From Emticicia sp. CRIBPO (lineage in GTDB: Bacteria; Bacteroidota; Bacteroidia; Cytophagales; Spirosomataceae), in the NCBI RefSeq assembly GCF_009905725.1, contig NZ_JAAAKV010000002.1, forward strand, positions 558,001-622,000: 64,000 nt of DNA, written 5' to 3'. The notes under the pieces were generated by a model. That model worked only from the letters and a program-made list of their open reading frames with translations. It made no database searches and had not been told where the DNA came from. This document shows, in pieces, positions 57,045-64,000 of this stretch; positions within the stretch are counted from its first letter, which is position 1, and each line of letters opens with the position of its first letter. The position numbers were made by a program, and so were the translations under genes.

Positions 57045-60000
57045 TTTTTCCTTTTCATCAGTTCTTTCCAGGTCTCATAATCAATGGCCACTACAAAACC
57101 AAGACCTGTTTCTACCACCGAGCCTTCTATCACCATCTGGTTAAGGTTTTTTCTGAAAACTTTAAACCGGTAACGGCCATCCCTGGTGATATTGTAACTT
57201 ACCATGATGTTATCAAAAATCTCTTCTGATTTCTTATTTGAGTTTTCCAGTTCAAAGTTTCTTCCCACAGACACAGAGAGTCGGTCATTCGCAAAACTCT
57301 TACTTAATCCCAGGTTCAGGTTCGTATTTCTTTCATTGCTTAAAGAGTTAAAATCCGATTGCAGACCAAGATCAATGTCCACACCTTTGATAATATTGGA
57401 GGCAAACTGGTCCAGTTGTCCGGAGATTACTTTACTTAAGCTTTTCCTCGCTATATCTTCAGAATTGATAGATCCGGAAGATCCGTCGAAAGAAGCAATG
57501 TTGGACAGCTCGTTGCTGAACCGCTTGGTGAGCATCAGGAATATGGCCTGCTTTTTTATTTCTTCTTTATTCTTTTCATACCCTGTTCCATCACTTTCAG
57601 CTTCTCCCCGGTCATTCAATATGGTAAAGCCCAGCTCATCTTTTAGTCTCTGAACATTCAGACCATTGTTCTCTGCCACACTCTTTTCAATGGCCAGTTT
57701 AAACTCAGGAGTCTTCAGATTGCTCATCTCTCCTCCCAAAACCAGGTAAATATTAAACGGAATATTCTGTTTTAATTCCTTCAGCTCTGTATACAACTCA
57801 GTGGGATAATCGCTCAGCGGCCTCTCAAAAGGAAGGGCGGCGGTAATGTCAAGAATGGCATCAGTAGGCTTACCGTTAAAGGTTATGCTGCTCCCTTTCA
57901 ATATGCGGAACGTCTTCTTCAGGTAAATATATGTCAGTTCATAGGTACCTTCTGTGATGTCGTAGCGGCCTACCATGAACAGGTCGCCCTGCTTGTCGAT
58001 TCCGGTCGTCAACAAGGCTTTTCCTTTGACTGTAATATAGTCGCCGTTCAGTTCATCCAGGATAATGGTCAGTTCAGACTTATCATCCACCTCAACATTC
58101 AGACTGATCGGCCTCGAAAATGTGGTGGGTTTCTTTTTTGTTTTATCCGCAGTCGCCTTTTCGGCCAGCTTGGCCTTGTCTTTCATATTGACGAAAGTGA
58201 TCACGTTTTCCATCTCGCCCGCCACCCCGGTGTCATCAGGCAGAAGCATACTCAAACGCGTTCTTTCATCTACTTTCACATTGCCGTCCACCGAGAAATT
58301 GGCATTCTCTCCCTTGATTTTAAGATCGGCATTGATATATCCCTTTCCGTAGAAATAGTCATTATCAGCCCGCACTGCGTCTACGATCAGGAACTTATCT
58401 GCTTTGACTCTCAGGTCATATGAAAAATCCGGAAGCTTGTCAATCTTCACCAATCCGTTGGCGGTCATTTTCTGATCCAGTGAATCCGTCACCACGAAGT
58501 TATTCAGGGCAATGGTTTTATTTTCTATTTTCAGGGTCTGCTTGTCTATTCCCAGCCTCGCCCCTATCTGCGAAACCCTGGCTTTAAACTTGTCAAAAGT
58601 AATGCTTCCGAGTACTTCGGGCTTTTCCGCAGAGCCTTTTAATCCCAGGCTTCCTCTTATATTCCCCTGGGTATTGGTGATGCTCCCGAAACTGAACGCT
58701 TCTATCGTTTTGGCACTCAGATTTTTGATGTCCAGAGCGAGGTCAAACGGCGATTTTGAATTCAGGGCATAAACACCTTCCAGGTACACATCATTGCCTT
58801 CGCCGGTCAGTTCAGCTTTTACGTCAATATTGTTTTCTCCCTTATTTTCTGCATTTGCCGTAAGGTTCCCTAACATGATCTGCGTAAAAGCCAGGTCTTT
58901 GACGCTGAAGTCGCCTTCAAACGCCAGTTTCCCTTCCATATAGTTCCTCAGCTCCAGGTCCGAATTGAGTTTTCCTGAAACAAAGGTGGAATCCTGGAAA
59001 ACAGCAGTGCCCAAAAGCTTAAGATCGATGTTTTCAGTTAATATTTTTAATGGTGAATTCAGCTCTTTGCTGGTGCTGTTCACACTCAGGTGCTGGTCTT
59101 TTGATTTAAAGTCAATGGATTCAACGTAGATACCCTGTGGAGAATATTCCACAAATCCATCGGAATCCACTTCCCAAGGGATATAATTCAGGATGGTCCC
59201 GGAAGGGGCAAAAGCAATTTTTACCTTCTTATTCTCACTTCTCAGGTTTCCTGCCACACCGTGAATATCTTTATTAAGCGAGTCTTTAACCGTAAATCTG
59301 AAATTAGCCACATTGTCTTCTACCTCACCGCCCAATTGTGCCTTCCTGATCCTGAAAGATGAATTCTGCACTTCTGCAATGGTGGTATTGTATGTCAGTC
59401 TATTTCCATCTCCCGACATCCTCAGTTCTGCATTCGTGACTTTTGTGGAATCATACATCAGCGACGGCACCTGCAACCTGGCGAGAAACGGCCTCTGCCT
59501 TCGGCTGTTCAGTGAAGCACGCATCGATATATCACTAAAGCCCTGAACAGCTGGCACAAAGGCGGTCATGACCGGGTCATACTTGATTACCGCTTCCATC
59601 CTGAAAGTGTAATCCTGGTTGGTCATGGTGGCTTTATAATCCGGAAGTTCAAAATATTTGTGTATCTCGTTAAGCACCAGGTTATAGACCTGGTCATAAT
59701 CAAACTTCCCGGATACTTTAATGTCTGCAAAATTAGAAAGGATGGTCGCCCGCTGCACCGTATCCTGGTTAACGGTATTAATGGCCAGGCGGGTAATCGG
59801 GTATTTCACCTTGTCTTTCGTGATCAGAAGATTCTGTCCTTTGATATCAGCCACAGGTTTTTTCGGATTCAGGTCTTTGATGTCCAGGTCCACTCCGCCC
59901 TGAACCTGTATGTCCTCCTTACTGAGTTTCAGGGCTTTAAAATTCAGGTTTTTCACATCGGCGTTGCCTTTCAGCAAAACAATATCCTGGGAGAAATCCA

Positions 60001-61894
60001 TTTTACCATTCCAGGAGAAATCAGCATTAGGGTCCTGAAGACGGAGTTTGGAATCAAATTTCTGGTTTTCAAGACTGCCGTCAATCTCCAGATTCTTGTA
60101 ATTATATCCTAAAATATTGGCTTCCGTTACACTTCCTTTGATCTTGGCAACAGCCGTTTCAGGGTCAAAACCAGTTCCTTCTGCGTCGAGGTTAAGGCTG
60201 ACCTTGCCCAGACTGTCGTTTTTGATGATTCGGCCCACATCCATCTGGTTCAGCTGAATATTCCCGGCATATGACTGCCCTTTATCTGCCGTTATGTTTT
60301 TCAGATTGGCTTTTAATGAAGCCAGTCCATAATCTGAAGTCATGTTCAGATCGGTATTGAAGGCATCCAGCTTACCTTTAAGGGTGCCGGAGAATTTAAA
60401 CTTTTGTGGCAAACTTATGCTGTTCGGCACGGTCTCTTTCGGCAAAACAGACACGATGGTTTTCGTTTTGCCGGACAATTCTCTCAGGTTTAAATCAAAT
60501 TCAAGATTTTTTGGATCCGTCGCTTTTTTCAGTATTCCACTCAGACTCACCTTTGTCTCATCCATACCCGTAACCAGCAAATCTTTGATCTGAAGTGCAT
60601 CTACCTTGCCTTTTGTATCTCCGCTGAGGGTAAATGATTCATTCTTAATCTTTGCAAAATATGGATTCTTCTCCAGCTCAGGCATAAAATACAGCACGTC
60701 TTTCAGTCCCAGTCTCGACCTCTCCAGGTGTATATCTGTTTCAATTTGTCCCGGGTTTTTGGAAAGTTCTTCCAGTGATGAGAATTTAAGATTAATCTCC
60801 TCTGCCAACACCGAATTACCTGATTGTATGTAGAATTTCTTAAGTGATATATTTTTCGGATCATAGAGCAGGTCCGCCTTGAAGTTTTTCAGCTCAAAAC
60901 CACTTTGCTCCACCGCAGCAATCTTACCGATCTCGGCCTCCGTTTTTTCAGGGGAATAACTGACCGAAGGGATAATGATATTAACATTATTAAACAACAG
61001 ATTCCCAAAATCCATCCCTTTCGGAACCCTTTTCGCAGCCAGGTCAGCATAAGACACAGAAGAAGCTTTCATCAGGAGGTCTTCAATATCAAATTGCTGT
61101 TTTTTCAGATCAAATGTATTGGTTTCAAATTCAAGTGAGGCCACATTCCCTTTCGAGGCGATTCCCGGCTCTCCGAATTTAATATTCCAGACCAGGTTTT
61201 TGGTGTCTACATCTGCGAGTTTCAGATCCAGCGTGCTCCCGGTTTTTGTGGTGTCTGATGTAATGTTCCCGATGTCGGCGAAAGCGTTTAAACCATCAAT
61301 TTTAATGGTTTTTAAATGATATACAGATTTATCGAAATCAAGTTGATTAAACCCGGTGGAAGCCTTTTTCAAAATCACATCCGCCTTCATTTTACCTGGT
61401 TCATCCAGGTACTTCACCCTGATATTCTCAAGGTCAACGGCTGATAATTCGAAGGTAAGTGTGCTTTTGGCAGTATCGGTTTTTACCGCTGTTTCTTTCG
61501 AAGCAAAGGCGTCAACGATAAACTGGTAATTGAAGTCTTTCTGATTCCCTTTTTTATAGATGTTGGCATAAGTGTTCTTCAGGTCAATGGCATTTATTTT
61601 AACATCGCCATCTATCAGGGCCCACATGTCGAGGTCTATATTCAGTTTTTTGGCATATAAAAGGGTATCTCCCTGCTGGTCCTCCACATAAAAGTCTTCC
61701 AGCCCGATCCAGTCGGGTATTCCGTACGTTATTTTACCTTTGACAGGCGTCTTTATCTTTTTCTGAAGAAATGAAAATACCCTGTGGCTCAGGTATCCCT
61801 GGCCCTGAGGGGTCTTAAAAAACAAAAAAAGCCCACCGAAAAGCAGCACTAATCCTATACATAAGAATAGAACCCACCGGAGGACTTTTTTCAT
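57041..61894 (-). CDS. tamB: TamB-like translocation and assembly module protein
   Basis: A 1617-residue periplasm-spanning protein. An N-terminal membrane anchor (VLRWVLFLCIGLVLLFGGLFLFF) is followed by a very long run of beta-strand repeats typical of the TamB/AsmA group, with recurrent DI/DL-type strands such as LDLKLADVDTKNLVW. The C-terminal TamB domain includes KGKALLTTGIDKQGDLFMVG, ITEGTYELTYIYLKKTF, GSITFNGKPTDAILDITA and a final AIDYETWKELM segment. Such proteins form a hydrophobic groove thought to move phospholipids or help barrel assembly. Directly downstream is TamL. Confidence 0.92.
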   Translation of the reverse strand: MKKVLRWVLFLCIGLVLLFGGLFLFFKTPQGQGYLSHRVFSFLQKKIKTPVKGKITYGIPDWIGLEDFYVEDQQGDTLLYAKKLNIDLDMWALIDGDVKINAIDLKNTYANIYKKGNQKDFNYQFIVDAFASKETAVKTDTAKSTLTFELSAVDLENIRVKYLDEPGKMKADVILKKASTGFNQLDFDKSVYHLKTIKIDGLNAFADIGNITSDTTKTGSTLDLKLADVDTKNLVWNIKFGEPGIASKGNVASLEFETNTFDLKKQQFDIEDLLMKASSVSYADLAAKRVPKGMDFGNLLFNNVNIIIPSVSYSPEKTEAEIGKIAAVEQSGFELKNFKADLLYDPKNISLKKFYIQSGNSVLAEEINLKFSSLEELSKNPGQIETDIHLERSRLGLKDVLYFMPELEKNPYFAKIKNESFTLSGDTKGKVDALQIKDLLVTGMDETKVSLSGILKKATDPKNLEFDLNLRELSGKTKTIVSVLPKETVPNSISLPQKFKFSGTLKGKLDAFNTDLNMTSDYGLASLKANLKNITADKGQSYAGNIQLNQMDVGRIIKNDSLGKVSLNLDAEGTGFDPETAVAKIKGSVTEANILGYNYKNLEIDGSLENQKFDSKLRLQDPNADFSWNGKMDFSQDIVLLKGNADVKNLNFKALKLSKEDIQVQGGVDLDIKDLNPKKPVADIKGQNLLITKDKVKYPITRLAINTVNQDTVQRATILSNFADIKVSGKFDYDQVYNLVLNEIHKYFELPDYKATMTNQDYTFRMEAVIKYDPVMTAFVPAVQGFSDISMRASLNSRRQRPFLARLQVPSLMYDSTKVTNAELRMSGDGNRLTYNTTIAEVQNSSFRIRKAQLGGEVEDNVANFRFTVKDSLNKDIHGVAGNLRSENKKVKIAFAPSGTILNYIPWEVDSDGFVEYSPQGIYVESIDFKSKDQHLSVNSTSKELNSPLKILTENIDLKLLGTAVFQDSTFVSGKLNSDLELRNYMEGKLAFEGDFSVKDLAFTQIMLGNLTANAENKGENNIDVKAELTGEGNDVYLEGVYALNSKSPFDLALDIKNLSAKTIEAFSFGSITNTQGNIRGSLGLKGSAEKPEVLGSITFDKFKARVSQIGARLGIDKQTLKIENKTIALNNFVVTDSLDQKMTANGLVKIDKLPDFSYDLRVKADKFLIVDAVRADNDYFYGKGYINADLKIKGENANFSVDGNVKVDERTRLSMLLPDDTGVAGEMENVITFVNMKDKAKLAEKATADKTKKKPTTFSRPISLNVEVDDKSELTIILDELNGDYITVKGKALLTTGIDKQGDLFMVGRYDITEGTYELTYIYLKKTFRILKGSSITFNGKPTDAILDITAALPFERPLSDYPTELYTELKELKQNIPFNIYLVLGGEMSNLKTPEFKLAIEKSVAENNGLNVQRLKDELGFTILNDRGEAESDGTGYEKNKEEIKKQAIFLMLTKRFSNELSNIASFDGSSGSINSEDIARKSLSKVISGQLDQFASNIIKGVDIDLGLQSDFNSLSNERNTNLNLGLSKSFANDRLSVSVGRNFELENSNKKSEEIFDNIMVSYNITRDGRYRFKVFRKNLNQMVIEGSVVETGLGFVVAIDYETWKELMKRKK

Positions 61895-61924
61895 AAATTA
61901 TTGAACAGTTTAGTGCTATAATGA

Positions 61925-61986
61925 AACGTTATATTTCAAATCCGGCAAAAAATATACCATACGGCCGGATTTTGAAATATAATGTT
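61925..61986 (-). other. long inverted repeat in the tamB leader
   Basis: Arms 61925-61946 and 61964-61986 pair at all but one position, with one bulged base and a 17-nt loop. It lies between the tamB promoter (61996-62026) and the tamB start at 61894, so it should be in the leader RNA. There is no T-run typical of a terminator. It could regulate tamB translation or end readthrough from the upstream gene. Confidence 0.7.
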
Positions 61987-61995
61987 ATCTGCTTA

Positions 61996-62026
61996 CAAAA
62001 ATAGGTCAAACTTACTTGATAAACAA
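61996..62026 (-). promoter_or_regulatory. tamB promoter (Bacteroidota type)
   Basis: On the minus strand: TTG at 62026-62024, a 20-base spacer, and TATTTTTG at 62003-61996. It is an exact -33/-7 match and overlaps the 3' end of the LolA-like gene. Transcription should start near 61989. Confidence 0.5.
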
Positions 62027-62743
62027 CGCCGCCGGAATTTCTGAGTTAAAGACCCATTCTGTCGTCAGATTGGTCTTTTTCTTATCCTTGCTGTTTACAA
62101 ATATAGATACCGAAGGATACTTAATTCCCTTTTTAGAAGTAGAATAAGTTATATGGTCAATGGTATTGGTTACGCCGTTGTCTGTAGACACTTCCCTGTT
62201 TAATAAACCGGTCTCTTTATCAAAATAATATTCCAGTTTAAGGGTGTTTTTTACCAGGTTGATCTGATCTGTTTTTTTACCTTCAATGACTTTTTCTCCC
62301 ACATAATTGGCTGTAAATCCTTTTTCACCGTAATTTACAAAAGGAAGCAAACCGGTTTTGATCTCGTCAGCCAGGTCAGCAGCTTCTTTATCACTCAGGT
62401 CTTTGGTAGTATAAGTCACCGCTTTGTCACGGCTTCCCATAGGTATTTTCAACCAACCCTCTTTTCCATCCACCACATAAAAGAAATCACGCTGAAGAAT
62501 GGTTTTCTTTCTTGATAATTGTTTGTTTTTAACACTTACGTTGACCTCTTCGTCAAAGTCCGTGGCGGCATTGGCCTTATAAGAATGTTTTACGACATAG
62601 CTGTCAATTCCCTCCCATTTATCAAGTCCTCCTGTTGCTTCAAGATATTTCGCGATAATGGTGTCAACCGTCTGTGCCTGTGCAAAAGTTGTCATCGCCA
62701 GAAAGGCTATGATGATGGTGCAATAATTTTTCAGATTTTTCAT
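62012..62743 (-). CDS. LolA-like outer membrane lipoprotein-sorting family protein
   Basis: A 243-residue periplasmic protein with a signal peptide (CTIIIAFLAMTTFAQA). The segment VDTIIAKYLEATGGLDKWEGIDSYVV and the strand series VVDGKEGWLKIPMGS, KLEYYFDKETGLLNREVS resemble the outer-membrane lipoprotein-sorting (LolA/LolB-like) fold as annotated in Bacteroidota. True LolA function is not shown. It precedes tamB on the same strand, and tamB has its own promoter within its 3' end. Confidence 0.75.
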   Translation of the reverse strand: MKNLKNYCTIIIAFLAMTTFAQAQTVDTIIAKYLEATGGLDKWEGIDSYVVKHSYKANAATDFDEEVNVSVKNKQLSRKKTILQRDFFYVVDGKEGWLKIPMGSRDKAVTYTTKDLSDKEAADLADEIKTGLLPFVNYGEKGFTANYVGEKVIEGKKTDQINLVKNTLKLEYYFDKETGLLNREVSTDNGVTNTIDHITYSTSKKGIKYPSVSIFVNSKDKKKTNLTTEWVFNSEIPAALFIK

Positions 62744-63073
62744 GTGATCTATTTTATTTTGTATTACAAATAAACGCTAAATCCTGACCGGACAACACTT
62801 TATTTTGATTTTTAACGAATCATTAACTTAAGCTATTGCCCCCACATTGCCTTAAAAGCAACATTCCGGGCTAAAAAAAGGGCTAAAATCAATATTTCAT
62901 TTTCTGTCCGGCCCGATTACATTGTTAAGACTAAAAAAATCATTCCATGGTTTAAGTTTTTGGCCGGAATATTTCAAAGCTTCACATTAAATACCATTTA
63001 CACTCCAATAATCCATTATTTTTTTTAAATTTCGTTGCCTTTTACTTTTAACCAAAACCTAATTCTTAAAACT
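62744..63073. other. divergent intergenic stretch
   Basis: A 330-bp AT-rich gap between the LolA-like gene and the small membrane-protein gene. I saw no exact TAnnTTTG promoter and no hairpin. The only pattern is a short tandem of GGGCTAAAA near 62873-62887. Confidence 0.5.
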
Positions 63074-63610
63074 ATGAAAAAAATTGCGGTCGGCTCTCTT
63101 GTCGGGGGCATCATCATCTTTTTCTGGCAGTTCCTCTCATGGGCTCTTCTTGACCTCCATCGTCCTATGCAGGAGCATACGCCAAAACAAACGGAGATTC
63201 TTGACTACCTGGGTCAGAACCTCGAAGAAGGCTTCTACTATCTTCCTACCTTACCCAAAGGAGCAGCACATGAAGAGTACGAAACCCTCATGAAATCATC
63301 AGAAGGCAAGCCCTGGGCACAGATCTATTATCACAAAAGCCTGAATACAGCGATGGGCATGAACATGGTACGCGGACTTCTTGCCGATATCATCGCGGTG
63401 GCCCTGCTCTGCTGGGTTTTGTTAAAAATGGGCAATCCCAGTTTTCAGACTATTGTTATCAGTTCAGTCGGTGTGGGCCTGATTTCATTTCTGACGGCAG
63501 TTTATACTATTCATATCTGGTATGAAATCAAAGTCTTCCAGGACCTTGTAGATGCGATATTGCAATGGGGAGTAACCGGGCTCTGGCTCGGCTGGTGGCT
63601 GAGAAAATAA
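63074..63610 (+). CDS. small integral membrane protein of unknown function
   Basis: I do not recognise a named family. The 178-residue product has about four membrane segments: AVGSLVGGIIIFFWQFLSWALL near the start, a Trp/Tyr-rich soluble loop (about 30-90), then LLADIIAVALLCWVLL, IVISSVGVGLISFLTAVYTIHIW and a C-terminal ILQWGVTGLWLGWWL. I chose the ATG at 63074; the frame runs back to a TTG at 63035. Related proteins occur in Bacteroidota, to my recollection, but function is unknown. A strong terminator follows. Confidence 0.65.
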   Translation: MKKIAVGSLVGGIIIFFWQFLSWALLDLHRPMQEHTPKQTEILDYLGQNLEEGFYYLPTLPKGAAHEEYETLMKSSEGKPWAQIYYHKSLNTAMGMNMVRGLLADIIAVALLCWVLLKMGNPSFQTIVISSVGVGLISFLTAVYTIHIWYEIKVFQDLVDAILQWGVTGLWLGWWLRK

Positions 63611-63647
63611 AAAATAAAGGGCTTCTCAAACGGGAAGCCCTTTATTT

Positions 63648-63648
<1 letters not shown>
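63611..63648. terminator. bidirectional hairpin terminator
   Basis: A perfect 15-bp stem (63611-63625 with 63634-63648) and an 8-nt loop, A-rich at the left and T-rich at the right. It lies between the membrane-protein gene and the convergent pruA stop. Confidence 0.9.

Positions 63649-64000
<352 letters not shown>

Overview
The window comes from a chromosome of the phylum Bacteroidota, probably a Cytophagia-type aerobe; the class is inferred, the phylum is firm. The evidence is a SusC/SusD pair, a GLPGLI protein next to an outer-membrane beta-barrel, a type IX secretion (T9SS) C-terminal sorting domain, a lipoprotein TamA variant (TamL), a DUF4301 protein, MenD (menaquinone), and promoters with the Bacteroidota pattern TTG-N20-TAnnTTTG. 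The DNA is moderately AT-rich with AT-rich intergenic gaps. I see no tRNA, rRNA, CRISPR array, insertion sequence, prophage or integrase. It reads as ordinary core and housekeeping chromosome.

Layout. 1-3.7 kb: tyrosine/homogentisate degradation (3' end of hppD, hmgA, fahA, flavin reductase), closed by a hairpin shared with a convergent DUF4301 gene. 5.3-9.3 kb: SNF2-type helicase, dihydrofolate reductase and a small membrane protein, all leftward. 9.4-12.3 kb: PadR regulator plus a large PspC/GIN membrane protein, rightward. 12.4-24.8 kb: a long leftward run with an epimerase-like protein, a family-39 glycosyltransferase, aspS, an RluA-type pseudouridine synthase, a PhoR/PhoB-like two-component system, a beta-propeller lipoprotein, a maltokinase-like kinase and an S9 peptidase. 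25.0-27.5 kb: two exported ferritin-like proteins and an unknown secreted protein. 27.7-36.5 kb, rightward: SDR, SusC/SusD, metallophosphoesterase, MATE transporter. 36.5-38.4 kb, leftward: YceI, M48 peptidase, RidA. 38.7-42.4 kb: outer-membrane barrel plus GLPGLI protein. 42.4-48.3 kb, leftward: SGNH hydrolase, RecQ, small lipoprotein, KefB/KefF potassium efflux pair. 48.6-54.0 kb, rightward: Tat-type class V aminotransferase, menD, and a purple acid phosphatase-like protein with a T9SS signal. 54.0-62.7 kb, leftward: ATPase, tamL, tamB, LolA-like protein. 63.1-64 kb: small membrane protein and the 3' end of a P5C dehydrogenase (pruA).

How the genes work together. The clearest pathways are tyrosine catabolism to fumarate and acetoacetate, envelope biogenesis (TamB-TamL, SusCD, GLPGLI/barrel, T9SS cargo), stress and ion control (PadR-PspC, PhoR/PhoB-like, KefBF), and the tail of proline catabolism. 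I found no convincing undescribed multi-gene system. The best non-coding signals are a 48-nt near-perfect palindrome just before the menD promoter, a long inverted repeat in the tamB leader, and a bulged hairpin upstream of susC. Several start codons were placed downstream of the longest open frame because the longer versions begin at TTG or GTG or overlap a promoter.
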